Part shown: one piece after another, positions 50,455 to 59,712 of the stretch
Position numbering within the stretch: position 1 is the first letter of the stretch
Layout: every line of letters begins with the position of its first letter
NCBI RefSeq assembly: GCF_900176635.1
Contig: NZ_FXLN01000004.1
Coordinates: forward strand, 434,001-498,000
DNA from: Clostridium merdae
GTDB lineage: Bacteria > Bacillota > Clostridia > Oscillospirales > Acutalibacteraceae
Length of the DNA stretch: 64,000 nucleotides
Direction: 5' to 3'
Notes under the pieces: generated by a model
Told to the model about the DNA's origin: nothing
Databases searched by the model: none
What the model saw: only the letters and a program-made list of their open reading frames with translations
Position numbers and translations under genes: made by a program

Positions 50455-51420
50455 ATGAATGAGATTCTAAAGAAAATTGGTGCTATTGGTATTGTTCCGG
50501 TGGTGAAAATTGATGACGCAAAGGACGCGGTTCCGCTAGCCAAAGCGCTTTGCGAAGGCGGCTTACCCTGTGCTGAGGTTACCTTCCGTACCGATGCGGC
50601 AGAAGAAGCCATTCGCGCAATGTCTCAGGCATTCCCTCAAATGCTCGTGGGTGCAGGAACCGTACTCACTACCGAACAGGTAGACAAGGCAGTTTCTGCT
50701 GGAGCTGCATTTATCGTTAGTCCTGGTTTAAACCCCAAAGTGGTAAAGTATTGTGTAGATAAGGGGATTCCGATTACCCCCGGTACCTCGAATGCGAGCG
50801 ATATTGAGCAGGCCATTGAGCTCGGGCTCGACGTAGTAAAGTTCTTCCCAGCCGAGCAGGCAGGCGGCCTTGCCATGATTAAAGCATTGGCTGGTCCCTA
50901 TGTGAAAATGAAATTTATGCCCACCGGAGGAATCAGCGCAAAGAACCTAAACGAGTACTTGTCTTACAATAAGATTTTGGCTTGCGGCGGTAGCTGGATG
51001 GTAAAGCCGGAGCTGATTAGTGCAGGTGAGTTTGATAAAATTCGCGATATGACCCGTGAAGCAGTGCAGACTATGCTTGGCTTTGAGATTGGCCATGTTG
51101 GCATTAATACCAAAGATGCAGCCGAAGCTGGCGAATTGACCAATGCATTCAGCGATATTTTTGGCTTTGCGAAAAAAGAGGGCAATAGCTCCTTCTTTGC
51201 CGGTACCGCAGTGGAAATTATGAAGTTTATGGGATATGGCGAGCACGGTCATTTCTCAATCAATACCAATTTCTTGCCCAGAGCCATTAGCTACTTTGAG
51301 AGCCGCGGCATTGAGTTTGATGCGGATTCTGCGAAGTACGATGATAAGGGCAACATGACCATTATTTATTTGAAGCGCGATTTCTGTGGCTTCCGAGTAC
51401 ATCTTGCCCAGAAAAAGTAA
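50455..51420 (+). CDS. KDPG/KHG aldolase with C-terminal VOC-like domain
   Basis: N-terminal ~210 residues are a class I 2-keto-3-deoxy-6-phosphogluconate/4-hydroxy-2-oxoglutarate aldolase ('GIVPVVKIDDA', 'EVTFRTDAA', 'GAGTVLT', Schiff-base Lys in 'VVKFFPA'), splitting KDPG to pyruvate and glyceraldehyde-3-phosphate. The remaining ~110 residues ('IGHVGINTKDAAEAGELTNAF...FRVHLA') look like a vicinal-oxygen-chelate/glyoxalase-type fold, giving 321 residues in total. ATG 50455 is 6 bases after GAGGTG. A sugar-kinase gene follows. Confidence 0.85.
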   Translation: MNEILKKIGAIGIVPVVKIDDAKDAVPLAKALCEGGLPCAEVTFRTDAAEEAIRAMSQAFPQMLVGAGTVLTTEQVDKAVSAGAAFIVSPGLNPKVVKYCVDKGIPITPGTSNASDIEQAIELGLDVVKFFPAEQAGGLAMIKALAGPYVKMKFMPTGGISAKNLNEYLSYNKILACGGSWMVKPELISAGEFDKIRDMTREAVQTMLGFEIGHVGINTKDAAEAGELTNAFSDIFGFAKKEGNSSFFAGTAVEIMKFMGYGEHGHFSINTNFLPRAISYFESRGIEFDADSAKYDDKGNMTIIYLKRDFCGFRVHLAQKK

Positions 51421-51495
51421 ATATTACCCAATGAAAAAAGATGTTCTTTTGCATGAGAGAATAGAAAGTATATATCGTTTGGAGGATTAATTAAA

Positions 51496-52515
51496 ATGAA
51501 AGTAGTTACCTTTGGTGAAATTATGCTGCGCCTTGCTCCGGAAGGCTATTATCGTTTTGTTCAGGCTGAGAACTTTGGTGCTACCTACGGCGGTGGCGAA
51601 GCCAACGTAGCCGTTTCTCTTGCCAACTATGGCATTGATGCAAGCTTTGTAACAAAGCTGCCGAAGCACGACATTGGCCAAAGTGCTGTAAATTCCCTGA
51701 GAAGATTTGGAGTGGATGTTTCTAAAATCACTCGTGGTGGTGACAGAGTAGGTATTTACTTTTTAGAGAAGGGTGCCAGCCAGCGTCCCTCCAAAGTGAT
51801 TTATGACCGTGCCGGTTCTGCCATTGCAACTGCACAGCCTTCCGACTTTAATTGGGATGAGATTTTTGAGGGTGTGGATTGGTTCCATTTCACTGGTATC
51901 ACTCCCGCTATCAGCGACAGTGCAGCAGCAATTTGCCTTGAAGCCTGCAAAGCTGCAAAGCGCCACAATGTAAAAGTGAGCTGTGACCTCAACTATCGCA
52001 AAAACCTGTGGTCTCGCGAAAAGGCTGGCCAGGTTATGGGCGGTTTGATGGAATATGTAAATGTTTGCATCTCTAACGAAGAAGATGCTAGCGATGTGTT
52101 CGGCATCAAGGCAGCAAACACAGACATTACCGGCGGTAAAATCAGCCATGAGGGCTACAAAGAGGTTGCAAAGAAACTGGCGGATACCTTCCATTTTGAC
52201 AAGGTTGCCATTACACTGCGCGGCTCTATCTCTGCTAGTGATAACAACTGGGCGGCGATGCTTTACGATGGCAGCGACTACTACTTTAGCAAAAACTACC
52301 TTATTCGTATTGTAGACCGTGTAGGTGGTGGCGATAGCTTTGGTGGCGGTTTGATTTATTCCTTGCTAAACGATTATGCTCCGCAGGATGCCATTGAGTT
52401 TGCCGTTGCAGCAAGCTGCCTCAAACACACCATTGAGGGTGACTTTAACCAGGTTTCTGTGGATGAAGTAAATAAGCTTGCACTGGGCGACGGTTCCGGC
52501 CGTGTACAGAGATAA
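51496..52515 (+). CDS. PfkB-family sugar kinase (probable KDG kinase)
   Basis: Ribokinase-family kinase of 339 residues. The N-terminal 'GGGEANVAVSLANYG' substrate motif and the C-terminal 'VDRVGGGDSFGGGLIYSLL' anion hole with catalytic Asp are intact. Following a KDPG aldolase, it most likely phosphorylates 2-keto-3-deoxygluconate to KDPG. GGAGGATTAATT precedes the ATG. Confidence 0.82.
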   Translation: MKVVTFGEIMLRLAPEGYYRFVQAENFGATYGGGEANVAVSLANYGIDASFVTKLPKHDIGQSAVNSLRRFGVDVSKITRGGDRVGIYFLEKGASQRPSKVIYDRAGSAIATAQPSDFNWDEIFEGVDWFHFTGITPAISDSAAAICLEACKAAKRHNVKVSCDLNYRKNLWSREKAGQVMGGLMEYVNVCISNEEDASDVFGIKAANTDITGGKISHEGYKEVAKKLADTFHFDKVAITLRGSISASDNNWAAMLYDGSDYYFSKNYLIRIVDRVGGGDSFGGGLIYSLLNDYAPQDAIEFAVAASCLKHTIEGDFNQVSVDEVNKLALGDGSGRVQR

Positions 52516-52532
52516 GATATTTTAAGTAGAAA

Positions 52533-52596
52533 AGCACCGTAATGTGCGGTGCTGCGGAAAGGGTACCGGAGAATAACAGCGATTCGGTGCCCTTTT
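52533..52596 (+). terminator. Double stem-loop between the two kinases
   Basis: First stem AGCACCG/CGGTGCT (52533-52553), then AAAGGGTACCG/CGGTGCCCTTTT (52558-52596) ending in TTTT. The left arm of the first stem could also pair with the right arm of the second, so one may affect the other. Probable (partial) terminator. Confidence 0.7.
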
Positions 52597-52726
52597 CATA
52601 CATAAGTGGTTATGGGAAAATTCAGCTGACACAGCGTTCTTGAATAAAATAATTGCTTATTATTGATTCTATCATAATAGACAAACTTTAGAATGCAGTG
52701 TTGCTTGTGTAAAAGGAGCAGATGAC

Positions 52727-53752
52727 ATGGAATCCAAACGACCTTTTGACGCCATCACCTTTGGGGAAATCATGCTGCGGCTATCGCCCACCATCAACGA
52801 GCGAATTGTTGACGGTGTGGTGTTCGAAAAGCGAGCCGGCGGCTCTGAGCTGAATGTTTCCTCCGGCCTATCTCTTTTGGGGCTTCGCACGGGTATTATT
52901 TCGAAAATTCCCCGTAGTGAAGTAGGCACCTTTATCAAAAACCGCATCCGTTTTGGCGGCGTGAGCGATGACTTTTTACTGTACGATGAAAATCGTGATG
53001 CTCGCTTAGGGGTGTATTACTACGAAAATGGAGCTCACCCCAGAAAACCTTGTGTGGTATACGATAGAAAGCATTCCTCCATTAATAGCATCACGCTCGA
53101 TGAGATTCCGGAGTCCGCCTATACCAGCACGCGCATATTCCATACAAGTGGTATTTCTCTGGCATTGAGCCAGCAAACACGTGAAGTGGCTCTGGAATTG
53201 GTTCGCCGTTTTCGTGCAGGAGGAGCTAAAATATCGTTTGATGTAAACTACCGCGCAAATTTATGGGATGAGGATGAAGCACGGCGTACCATTGAAAGTA
53301 TTTTGCCGTATATCAACATCCTGTTTATTTCAGCGGAAACCTCCCGTAGAATGTTCCAAAAAACCGGTGATCTCCACGATATTATGAAGAGCTATTGCAA
53401 GGATTACGGTGTGGAGGTTGTTGCAACAACCAACCGGCAGATTATTAGCCCCAAGCAGCATACCTTCGGCTCTATTCTGTATAGCGCCAAGGAAGACCGC
53501 TTCTATGAGGAGGAACCGTATGCCAACATTGAAGTGGTGGATCGCATTGGCAGCGGCGACGCATATGTGGCAGGCGTTTTGTTTGGGTTACTCCAATATG
53601 GTGACCACCAAAAGGCGCTCGAGTTTGGCAATGCGAGCAGTGCCGTGAAAAACACCATACCGGGCGATATGCCGGCTTCCGATTTCCGTGATGTTGAACG
53701 GCTGATTAAAGAACACCAAAATACCGGTGAGCAAAGCGAAATGAATCGCTAA
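52727..53752 (+). CDS. Second PfkB-family sugar kinase
   Basis: A 341-residue ribokinase-family protein similar in layout to the previous kinase ('ITFGEIMLRLSP', 'AGGSELNVSSGLSLLG', 'VDRIGSGDAYVAGVLFGLL'), but clearly divergent, so not a recent duplicate. A different acidic or deoxy sugar substrate is likely. It has its own terminator and is separated from the first kinase by one. Confidence 0.8.
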   Translation: MESKRPFDAITFGEIMLRLSPTINERIVDGVVFEKRAGGSELNVSSGLSLLGLRTGIISKIPRSEVGTFIKNRIRFGGVSDDFLLYDENRDARLGVYYYENGAHPRKPCVVYDRKHSSINSITLDEIPESAYTSTRIFHTSGISLALSQQTREVALELVRRFRAGGAKISFDVNYRANLWDEDEARRTIESILPYINILFISAETSRRMFQKTGDLHDIMKSYCKDYGVEVVATTNRQIISPKQHTFGSILYSAKEDRFYEEEPYANIEVVDRIGSGDAYVAGVLFGLLQYGDHQKALEFGNASSAVKNTIPGDMPASDFRDVERLIKEHQNTGEQSEMNR

Positions 53753-53772
53753 TATTTATTTTATAAAGATAG

Positions 53773-53812
53773 AAAAGCACAATGCAGTTCGTTTACTGCG
53801 TTGTGCTTTTTT
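53773..53812 (+). terminator. Terminator after the second kinase
   Basis: AAAAGCACAA-(T)-GCAG pairs with CTGC-(G)-TTGTGCTTTT, followed by TT. Confidence 0.85.
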
Positions 53813-53843
53813 GAGTCAATTTTGAGAGGGAAAAGAAGAAACC

Positions 53844-53872
53844 TTGACTTTGCAATATCGTTTTTGTAAGAT
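53844..53872 (+). promoter_or_regulatory. Promoter of the AIM24-ATPase pair
   Basis: TTGACT (53844-53849), 17 bases, TAAGAT (53867-53872). Confidence 0.55.
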
Positions 53873-53926
53873 AAAATCATAATATTAAATTACGCAGAAC
53901 AATCAAAATATGAGAGGGGTTTTAGC

Positions 53927-54706
53927 ATGTATAGAATATCGAATTTTGTAGATAACGATGACATAACCACACTGGCATCCATGGGGGCATTCACCGTTTT
54001 AGAATATCAGCGTGATCTGAGCGTCATGCCTCATGATGCGCAAACAGCCTATTTTGCAAGCAAAATGAATGTTCGTAAACGACAGGTTGTTTGCGATATG
54101 AGCAAAGCAAATGGTGGTATAACCTTGCAGGCCGGAGCAATGCAGTGGACGGTTGGTAATGTGAACGCTACCACTGGGATTAAAGGTGTTGGCGATTTTC
54201 TGAGCAAAGCAATGCGTGGCTCTGTTACAGGCGAGTCTGCGATAAAGCCCGAATACACCGGCAATGGTCTTTTGGTGTTGGAGCCGACCTATCGCCATAT
54301 TATTTTGATTAATCTTCAGGACTGGAACGGTTCAATTGTTTTGGATGACGGATTATTTCTCGCCTGTGAATCCACACTGAAGCATAAAGCGGTGATGCGC
54401 TCGAACTTTTCATCTGCAGTGGCGGGCAATGAAGGCCTTTTTAACCTCGGCGTGAGTGGCAATGGCGTTCTTTGCTTGGAATCGTACTGCCCAAGGGAAG
54501 AACTCGTTGAGATTACCCTAGAGGATGATGTATTAAAAGTGGATGGCAACATGGCGATTGCATGGAGTGGCAGCCTGAACTTTACGGTGGAGCGCTCAGG
54601 AAAATCGCTCATGGGCTCTGCGGTCTCCGGTGAAGGTTTGGTTAACGTATACCGCGGTACCGGTAAGGTTCTTCTTGCGCCCGTTTCAGGGAATATTGTA
54701 GAATAA
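53927..54706 (+). CDS. AIM24-family protein
   Basis: A 259-residue protein of the AIM24/TerD-like beta-roll family: 'ITLQAGAMQWTVGNVNAT', 'GLLVLEPTYRHIILINL', 'LEDDVLKVDGNMAIAWSGSLNFTVERS'. The family is widespread, named for a yeast mitochondrial protein, and without a known bacterial function. The ATG follows GAGAGGGG. An ATPase gene starts 2 bases after its stop. Confidence 0.82.
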   Translation: MYRISNFVDNDDITTLASMGAFTVLEYQRDLSVMPHDAQTAYFASKMNVRKRQVVCDMSKANGGITLQAGAMQWTVGNVNATTGIKGVGDFLSKAMRGSVTGESAIKPEYTGNGLLVLEPTYRHIILINLQDWNGSIVLDDGLFLACESTLKHKAVMRSNFSSAVAGNEGLFNLGVSGNGVLCLESYCPREELVEITLEDDVLKVDGNMAIAWSGSLNFTVERSGKSLMGSAVSGEGLVNVYRGTGKVLLAPVSGNIVE

Positions 54707-54708
54707 AT

Positions 54709-55485
54709 ATGGATGCAGAATTTTTGGAGTCGCTGTACCTGCGGCGAGTAGAGCTCAATCAGCTACCACAGCGAAAGAATTATTGGGAGACGCTCCCTGC
54801 AGTGCTAAGCCTGCAAAAAAAGCCATTGTTACTGGAGCAGCCAGTCACATTTTTGGTGGGGGAGAACGGAACGGGAAAATCTACTTTACTGGAGGCCATT
54901 GCGGTTGCTGCCGGGTTTAATGCAGAGGGTGGTACACGAAACTTTACCTTTTCTTCCAGAGAAACGCATTCTCAACTGTACGAGTACCTTCATTTAGTAA
55001 AAGGGGTTCGCCGCCCAAGAGATGGATTCTTCTTGCGGGCAGAAAGCTTTTATAATGTTGCCAGCAATATTGATGACCTCAATGCAATTCCGACGAGTCG
55101 ACCTCCTTTGATTGATAGCTACGGGGGGAAATCACTGCATGAGCAATCTCATGGGGAAAGCTTTTTGTCTCTGGTCCTAAATCGTTTTGGGGGAGAGGGG
55201 CTTTATCTTTTGGATGAACCGGAGGCGGCGCTATCGCCGTCTCGCCAAATGTCGCTGTTAGCACATCTTCATCAATTGGTAGAGCGAAACTCACAGCTCG
55301 TGATTGCCACTCATTCTCCGATTTTGATGGCATACCCCGGAGCGTGCATCTATGTACTTTCGAAGGATGAGGGAATATGCCGTACCCCTTATGAGCAAAC
55401 AGAGCACTACATTGTAACGCGTGAGTTTTTAAACCACCCAGAAAAAATGATGGAATATTTGCTTTGTGAAGAAGAGTACAAATAG
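54709..55485 (+). CDS. AAA-type ATPase (COG3910-like)
   Basis: A 258-residue ABC-like predicted ATPase. Walker A 'VGENGTGKSTLLEAIA' is at about residues 49-64, a signature-like 'SHGESFLSLV', Walker B 'LYLLDEPEAAL' and the final 'IATHSPILMAYPGACIYVL' are all present. No transmembrane segment and no partner permease exist, so it is not a transporter. Its tight spacing to the AIM24 gene implies joint function, still unknown. Confidence 0.85.
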   Translation: MDAEFLESLYLRRVELNQLPQRKNYWETLPAVLSLQKKPLLLEQPVTFLVGENGTGKSTLLEAIAVAAGFNAEGGTRNFTFSSRETHSQLYEYLHLVKGVRRPRDGFFLRAESFYNVASNIDDLNAIPTSRPPLIDSYGGKSLHEQSHGESFLSLVLNRFGGEGLYLLDEPEAALSPSRQMSLLAHLHQLVERNSQLVIATHSPILMAYPGACIYVLSKDEGICRTPYEQTEHYIVTREFLNHPEKMMEYLLCEEEYK

Positions 55486-55486
55486 C

Positions 55487-55522
55487 AGAAAAGCCGCGTC
55501 TGAATATCAGGCGCGGCTTTTC
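55487..55522. terminator. Bidirectional terminator between the ATPase gene and the suf operon
   Basis: AAAAGCCGCG pairs with CGCGGCTTTT over a 13-base loop; A-run before and T-run after. Confidence 0.88.
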
Positions 55523-55544
55523 TTGAAAATTCTTTGTTTAGTTT

Positions 55545-55988
55545 TTATTCGGGACACTTTACTTCAGACTGAATGGCTTCTTCCAAGGTATGCCAAGCCA
55601 GAACCGCACATTTTACACGAGCGGGCATTTTTGAGATATTTTGGAACGCGGCAGCATCCTCTAGCTCATCAAGTGCTTCGTCATCCAGCTTACCTTCCTT
55701 AATCATCGAAAGAAAGGTGTTAGCGAGGTGCATCGCATCTTCTTTTGTCTTCCCTTTAATCAGGTCAATCATAATGGAAGCAGAAGCCTGTGAAATCGCA
55801 CAGCCCATACCAGTAAAAGAAGCGTCTTCAATAATTCCATCTTTTTCACGAACCTGCAAAGAAATCTCATCTCCACAGCTTGGGTTTACACCTTTAATAA
55901 CCGCAGTAGGGTTTTCCAGTTCACGCTTGTTGCGTTTGGAACGGCTATTCTCCGTTATAATCTCCGTATAAATCTGGTCAAGCTCCAT
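55545..55988 (-). CDS. sufU: SufU Fe-S scaffold / zinc-dependent sulfurtransferase
   Basis: A 147-residue IscU-like protein with the three conserved Cys positions in 'NPSCGD', 'GMGCAIS' and 'VKCAVLAW', and the 'SIMIDLIKGK' helix. In Gram-positive bacteria SufU accepts sulfur from SufS. The 5' end overlaps sufS by about 11 bases. Confidence 0.94.
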   Translation of the reverse strand: MELDQIYTEIITENSRSKRNKRELENPTAVIKGVNPSCGDEISLQVREKDGIIEDASFTGMGCAISQASASIMIDLIKGKTKEDAMHLANTFLSMIKEGKLDDEALDELEDAAAFQNISKMPARVKCAVLAWHTLEEAIQSEVKCPE

Positions 55989-57204
55989 AACCCATTACTC
56001 CTCTGACTTTTTTCAGGCTTTCCAGAAACGCATCAATATCTTCTTTGGTGTTGTACACCGCAAAGCTAAGACGGCTGGCGGCATACAGCTCTAAATGATG
56101 AAGCAGCGGCTGTGCACAATGGTGGCCGGCACGAACGCAAACACCGTCTGCATCCAATATGCTAGCAATGTCATGTGGGTGAACATCCTCAACCAAAAAA
56201 GAAATAGCGCCGTAGCGTTCATTTGCAGGAATATCGCCGCCCAAAACGGTTACATGGGGGATTTTCTTCATGCCCTCAATGGCATAAGCCATGAGCTCAT
56301 GCTCAATGCGGGTGATTTCGTCCCAGCCGATTCCCTGCATAAATTTCACGGCTGCGGCAAGGCCCACTGCGCCGCCGGCGTCTTGCGTGCCGGCCTCGAA
56401 CTTCTGGGGAATGGGGGCATAGGTAGTAACCTGTTCCTCTACGGAGTCAATCATATCGCCGCCCGAAAGGAAAGGAGGCATTTTCTCAAGCAGGCTTCTT
56501 TTTCCCCAAAGAGCTCCAATACCAAGCGGAGCATACATTTTGTGGCCGGAGAACACAGCAAAATCCACACCAAGCTGCTCTACATTTACCGGCATATGGG
56601 GAACGCTCTGCGCACAATCGAGCACTACAACAGCGCCAACCTCATGCGCGCGCTTTACAATCTTTTCAATGGGTAACTGAACGCCAAGTACATTTGAAAT
56701 ATGCACAACTGAGACTAGCTTGGTTTTCTCCGTAATTTTAGCGGCGATTTCCTCGTCGGTTACTCTGGCACCATCTGTTAGGTACAGGTAGTCGAGGGAG
56801 GCACCTACAATTCCGGCAACATGCTGCCACGGCACTAAATTGCTGTGGTGTTCTGCAATCGAGATGGTAATTCCATCGCCTTCGGAGAGGAAATTCATGC
56901 CATAGCTGTATGCAATCAGGTTGAGTGCCTCTGTTGCGTTACGGGTGAAAATCAGCTCCGCCGCATCCTTTGCGCCTATAAACTCAGCGACTACCTTGCG
57001 GGCATCCTCGAACGCATTGGTTGCACGAACCGCAAGCTCATACACACCACGGTGCGGGTTGGCGTTATCATTACGGTAGAAATCATCCACCGCCTTTAAT
57101 ACGCTGACCGGACGCTGTGCGGTGGCAGCGTTGTCTAAATAAACGATTGGCTTGCCGTTTACTTTCTGCTGCAATAAAGGGAATTGCTCTTGTATCCGGT
57201 TCAT
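55978..57204 (-). CDS. sufS: Cysteine desulfurase SufS
   Basis: PLP enzyme (408 residues) supplying sulfur for Fe-S cluster assembly. 'VYLDNAATAQRP', the PLP-Lys region 'FSGHKMYAPLGIGALWG' and the catalytic Cys in 'VCVRAGHHCAQPLL' are present. The ATG at 57204 overlaps the sufD stop (ATGA); nine extra codons upstream are possible but not needed. Confidence 0.95.
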   Translation of the reverse strand: MNRIQEQFPLLQQKVNGKPIVYLDNAATAQRPVSVLKAVDDFYRNDNANPHRGVYELAVRATNAFEDARKVVAEFIGAKDAAELIFTRNATEALNLIAYSYGMNFLSEGDGITISIAEHHSNLVPWQHVAGIVGASLDYLYLTDGARVTDEEIAAKITEKTKLVSVVHISNVLGVQLPIEKIVKRAHEVGAVVVLDCAQSVPHMPVNVEQLGVDFAVFSGHKMYAPLGIGALWGKRSLLEKMPPFLSGGDMIDSVEEQVTTYAPIPQKFEAGTQDAGGAVGLAAAVKFMQGIGWDEITRIEHELMAYAIEGMKKIPHVTVLGGDIPANERYGAISFLVEDVHPHDIASILDADGVCVRAGHHCAQPLLHHLELYAASRLSFAVYNTKEDIDAFLESLKKVRGVMGYGA

Positions 57205-58277
57205 GCGTTTTTCATCCTTTCCTTGAGCCACTCGCGCACAGATTCCCGTAGAGCTTCTACCGGGATTCTCTCCAGTGCTGGAGTGAATTGCGCTTCAATC
57301 ACAATTTGCTTTGCCTGTTGCTCCGAAATACCGCGCGACATTAAATAGAACAGCTTGCTTGCATCGATTTTACCAATGCTTGCAGCATGCTGACCCTCTA
57401 CGTTTTCTTCCCCGCACAAAATCAAAGGTGCAGTACGGTTACGTACCTTGGGGCTGAACAGCAGAGTGTACTCACTTTCATGCCCAACGGAATAGGAAGC
57501 ACCACGAAGAAAATCGATAGTTCCGCGGTAAATCTTTTTGCTTTCATCTAACAAAGCACCGTTTGCGTGAATTTCGCTTTCGGTTTCTTTGCCAATGTGC
57601 TGTACCAAATAGTTCATATCAATGCTTCTGGATTTGTCACCCAGATAGATGGTTTCATTTTCAAAGCGGCTGTGGCGTTCCTCAAGCCGAGCCTTACAGC
57701 CCGAAAGGAGTTTTTGTGCGCCCAGCTCAATGTGGATTACTTCTACCAAAGCGCCTTCTTTTTCTATGACACCAACATCATCAAAATGGAATGCACTATC
57801 ACCCAGAAGCTGTACCTGCACAAGGCGTACATGTGCTCCGCGTTCCGCATAAATCTTGGTTAGGCTGGTGTGAAATACATTTTCACTTCCCTGTGAGCGG
57901 TAGCTTAGCACGAAGGTCACACGGCTGTCTTCTTTGGCGTAAATGGTGTTATAATCGGCAAGAACAGGGGAGGAGGCACCGAGAACATATTCTGCAACAA
58001 TCGGTTCTTCCGTTTTGCCTTCTGCAACAAGGTGAATTTCTGTATTTCTATTTTGCAGAACAAACTGCTCTGCATCCTTACCCATTCCAGTTTCTATCGC
58101 GTCTGCGCCGTCAAAAGCGTTGGCTTGCTCGATTACTCCTTGCGGCAAGTTTAAGGTTTTCTTTTCCCAAGCGGCAAATTCGCCGGGAATCTCTTCTTCT
58201 ACCGCAATACCGTTGACTCCAAGCCATTTCCAAGTTCTGACCGGCAGCAGGTTTACTTGATTCAAGGTCATGTTCAT
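57201..58277 (-). CDS. sufD: Fe-S assembly protein SufD
   Basis: A 358-residue component of the SufBCD scaffold complex, with the beta-helix core ('RFENETIYLGDKSRSIDMNYLVQHIGK' pattern) and C-terminal 'LMSRGISEQQAKQIVIEA'. ATG 58277 follows AAAGGAG; eight residues upstream lack a site. It lies between sufB and sufS. Confidence 0.93.
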   Translation of the reverse strand: MNMTLNQVNLLPVRTWKWLGVNGIAVEEEIPGEFAAWEKKTLNLPQGVIEQANAFDGADAIETGMGKDAEQFVLQNRNTEIHLVAEGKTEEPIVAEYVLGASSPVLADYNTIYAKEDSRVTFVLSYRSQGSENVFHTSLTKIYAERGAHVRLVQVQLLGDSAFHFDDVGVIEKEGALVEVIHIELGAQKLLSGCKARLEERHSRFENETIYLGDKSRSIDMNYLVQHIGKETESEIHANGALLDESKKIYRGTIDFLRGASYSVGHESEYTLLFSPKVRNRTAPLILCGEENVEGQHAASIGKIDASKLFYLMSRGISEQQAKQIVIEAQFTPALERIPVEALRESVREWLKERMKNA

Positions 58278-58293
58278 TGCAAAGCTCCTTTCC

Positions 58294-59712
58294 TCATCCA
58301 ATACTGCCGCTCATTTCGAGCTTAATCAGGTTATTCATTTCAACGGCATATTCCATTGGCAGCTCTTTGGCGATTGGCTCTGCGAAGCCGCTAACAATAA
58401 TGGAACGTGCGTCATCCTCTGTAAGGCCGCGGCTCATCAAGTAGAAAATTGCCGTGTCGCTGATACGGCCAATTTTTGCCTCATGCCCAACGTCGGATTC
58501 ATCGTTTTGAATATCCATTACCGGAACCGTATCGGAACGAGATTCGCTATCGAGCATTAAGGATTCGCACGAAACGGAAGATTTGCTGTGTGCCGCTTCC
58601 GGAGTAATCACAACACTGCTGCGGTAGATACAGGCACCGCCATCTTTCGAAATAGACTTAGTACTAATACGCGAGCTGGTGTTTGGCGCAGCGTGAATGA
58701 CCTTTGAGCCATTGTCAAGGGTTTGGCCTTTACCAGCAAAGGTGATTCCGGTAAACTCAGTACGAGCACCCTCTCCCTTAAGCACGCTCATGGGGTAGAG
58801 ACAGGAGGTATTCGAACCAAAGGAGCCCGAAACCCACTCGATGGCACCGCCTTTTTCCACCAAGGCACGCTTGGTGTTTAGGTTATACATATTCTTAGAC
58901 CAGTTTTCAATGGTAGAGTAACGTAAGCGTGCATTCTCACCAATGAATAGCTCTACGCAGCCGGCGTGCAGGTTGGCTACGTTATATTTGGGGGCGGAAC
59001 AGCCCTCAATAAAATGCAGGTACGCATTCTTTTCGACAATGATTAGCGTGTGCTCAAACTGACCAGCACCTGGCGCGTTCAAGCGGAAGTAAGACTGGAG
59101 GGGGATGGTTAATTGAACTCCCTCGGGAACATAAACGAACGATCCGCCCGACCAAACTGCACCGTGCAGTGCCGCGAATTTGTGGTCGCTGGGGGGGACT
59201 AGCTTCATAAAGTGTTTGCGAATCATTTCGGAGTACGGGCCGTGCAGTGCACTCTCCAAATCGGTATAAACAACACCCTGTGCTTCAACCTCGGCACGCA
59301 CATTATGGTACACAACCTCAGAATCGTACTGGGCGCCAACACCCGCAAGGGAAAGACGCTCTGCTTGGGGAATACCGAGGCGTTCAAAGGTATTTTTAAT
59401 ATCCTCCGGAACCTGTTCCCATTTGCTGCTCATGCCTGTTTTGGGGCGAACGTAAGTCACAATGTGGTCCATATCCAGCCCTTCGAGAGTAGGACCCCAG
59501 CTAGGCAAAGGCATTTCATTATACGTGCGGAGTGATTTTTGGCGGAACAAACGCATCCACTCCGGGTCTTTTTTCTCAACCGAAATTTGGTTCACGATTT
59601 CCGGAGTCAGACCGGAATCTACGGTAAAGGCAGCGTCAACCTTATCCTTTACGTCGTAGATGGTTCTGTCTATGTCGTCAACCCTTGTTTTTTCTTCTTC
59701 AAAGGCTCTCAA
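58294..59712 (-). CDS. sufB: Fe-S assembly protein SufB
   Basis: A 472-residue scaffold subunit. 'YVPEGVQLTIPLQSYFRLNAP', 'HFIEGCSAPKYNVANLHAGCVELF' (scaffold Cys) and 'SRGLTEDDARSIIVSGFAEP' are typical. The start is TTG 59712, with GGAGGTG upstream and a four-base overlap with the sufC stop. Confidence 0.95.
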   Translation of the reverse strand: MRAFEEEKTRVDDIDRTIYDVKDKVDAAFTVDSGLTPEIVNQISVEKKDPEWMRLFRQKSLRTYNEMPLPSWGPTLEGLDMDHIVTYVRPKTGMSSKWEQVPEDIKNTFERLGIPQAERLSLAGVGAQYDSEVVYHNVRAEVEAQGVVYTDLESALHGPYSEMIRKHFMKLVPPSDHKFAALHGAVWSGGSFVYVPEGVQLTIPLQSYFRLNAPGAGQFEHTLIIVEKNAYLHFIEGCSAPKYNVANLHAGCVELFIGENARLRYSTIENWSKNMYNLNTKRALVEKGGAIEWVSGSFGSNTSCLYPMSVLKGEGARTEFTGITFAGKGQTLDNGSKVIHAAPNTSSRISTKSISKDGGACIYRSSVVITPEAAHSKSSVSCESLMLDSESRSDTVPVMDIQNDESDVGHEAKIGRISDTAIFYLMSRGLTEDDARSIIVSGFAEPIAKELPMEYAVEMNNLIKLEMSGSIG

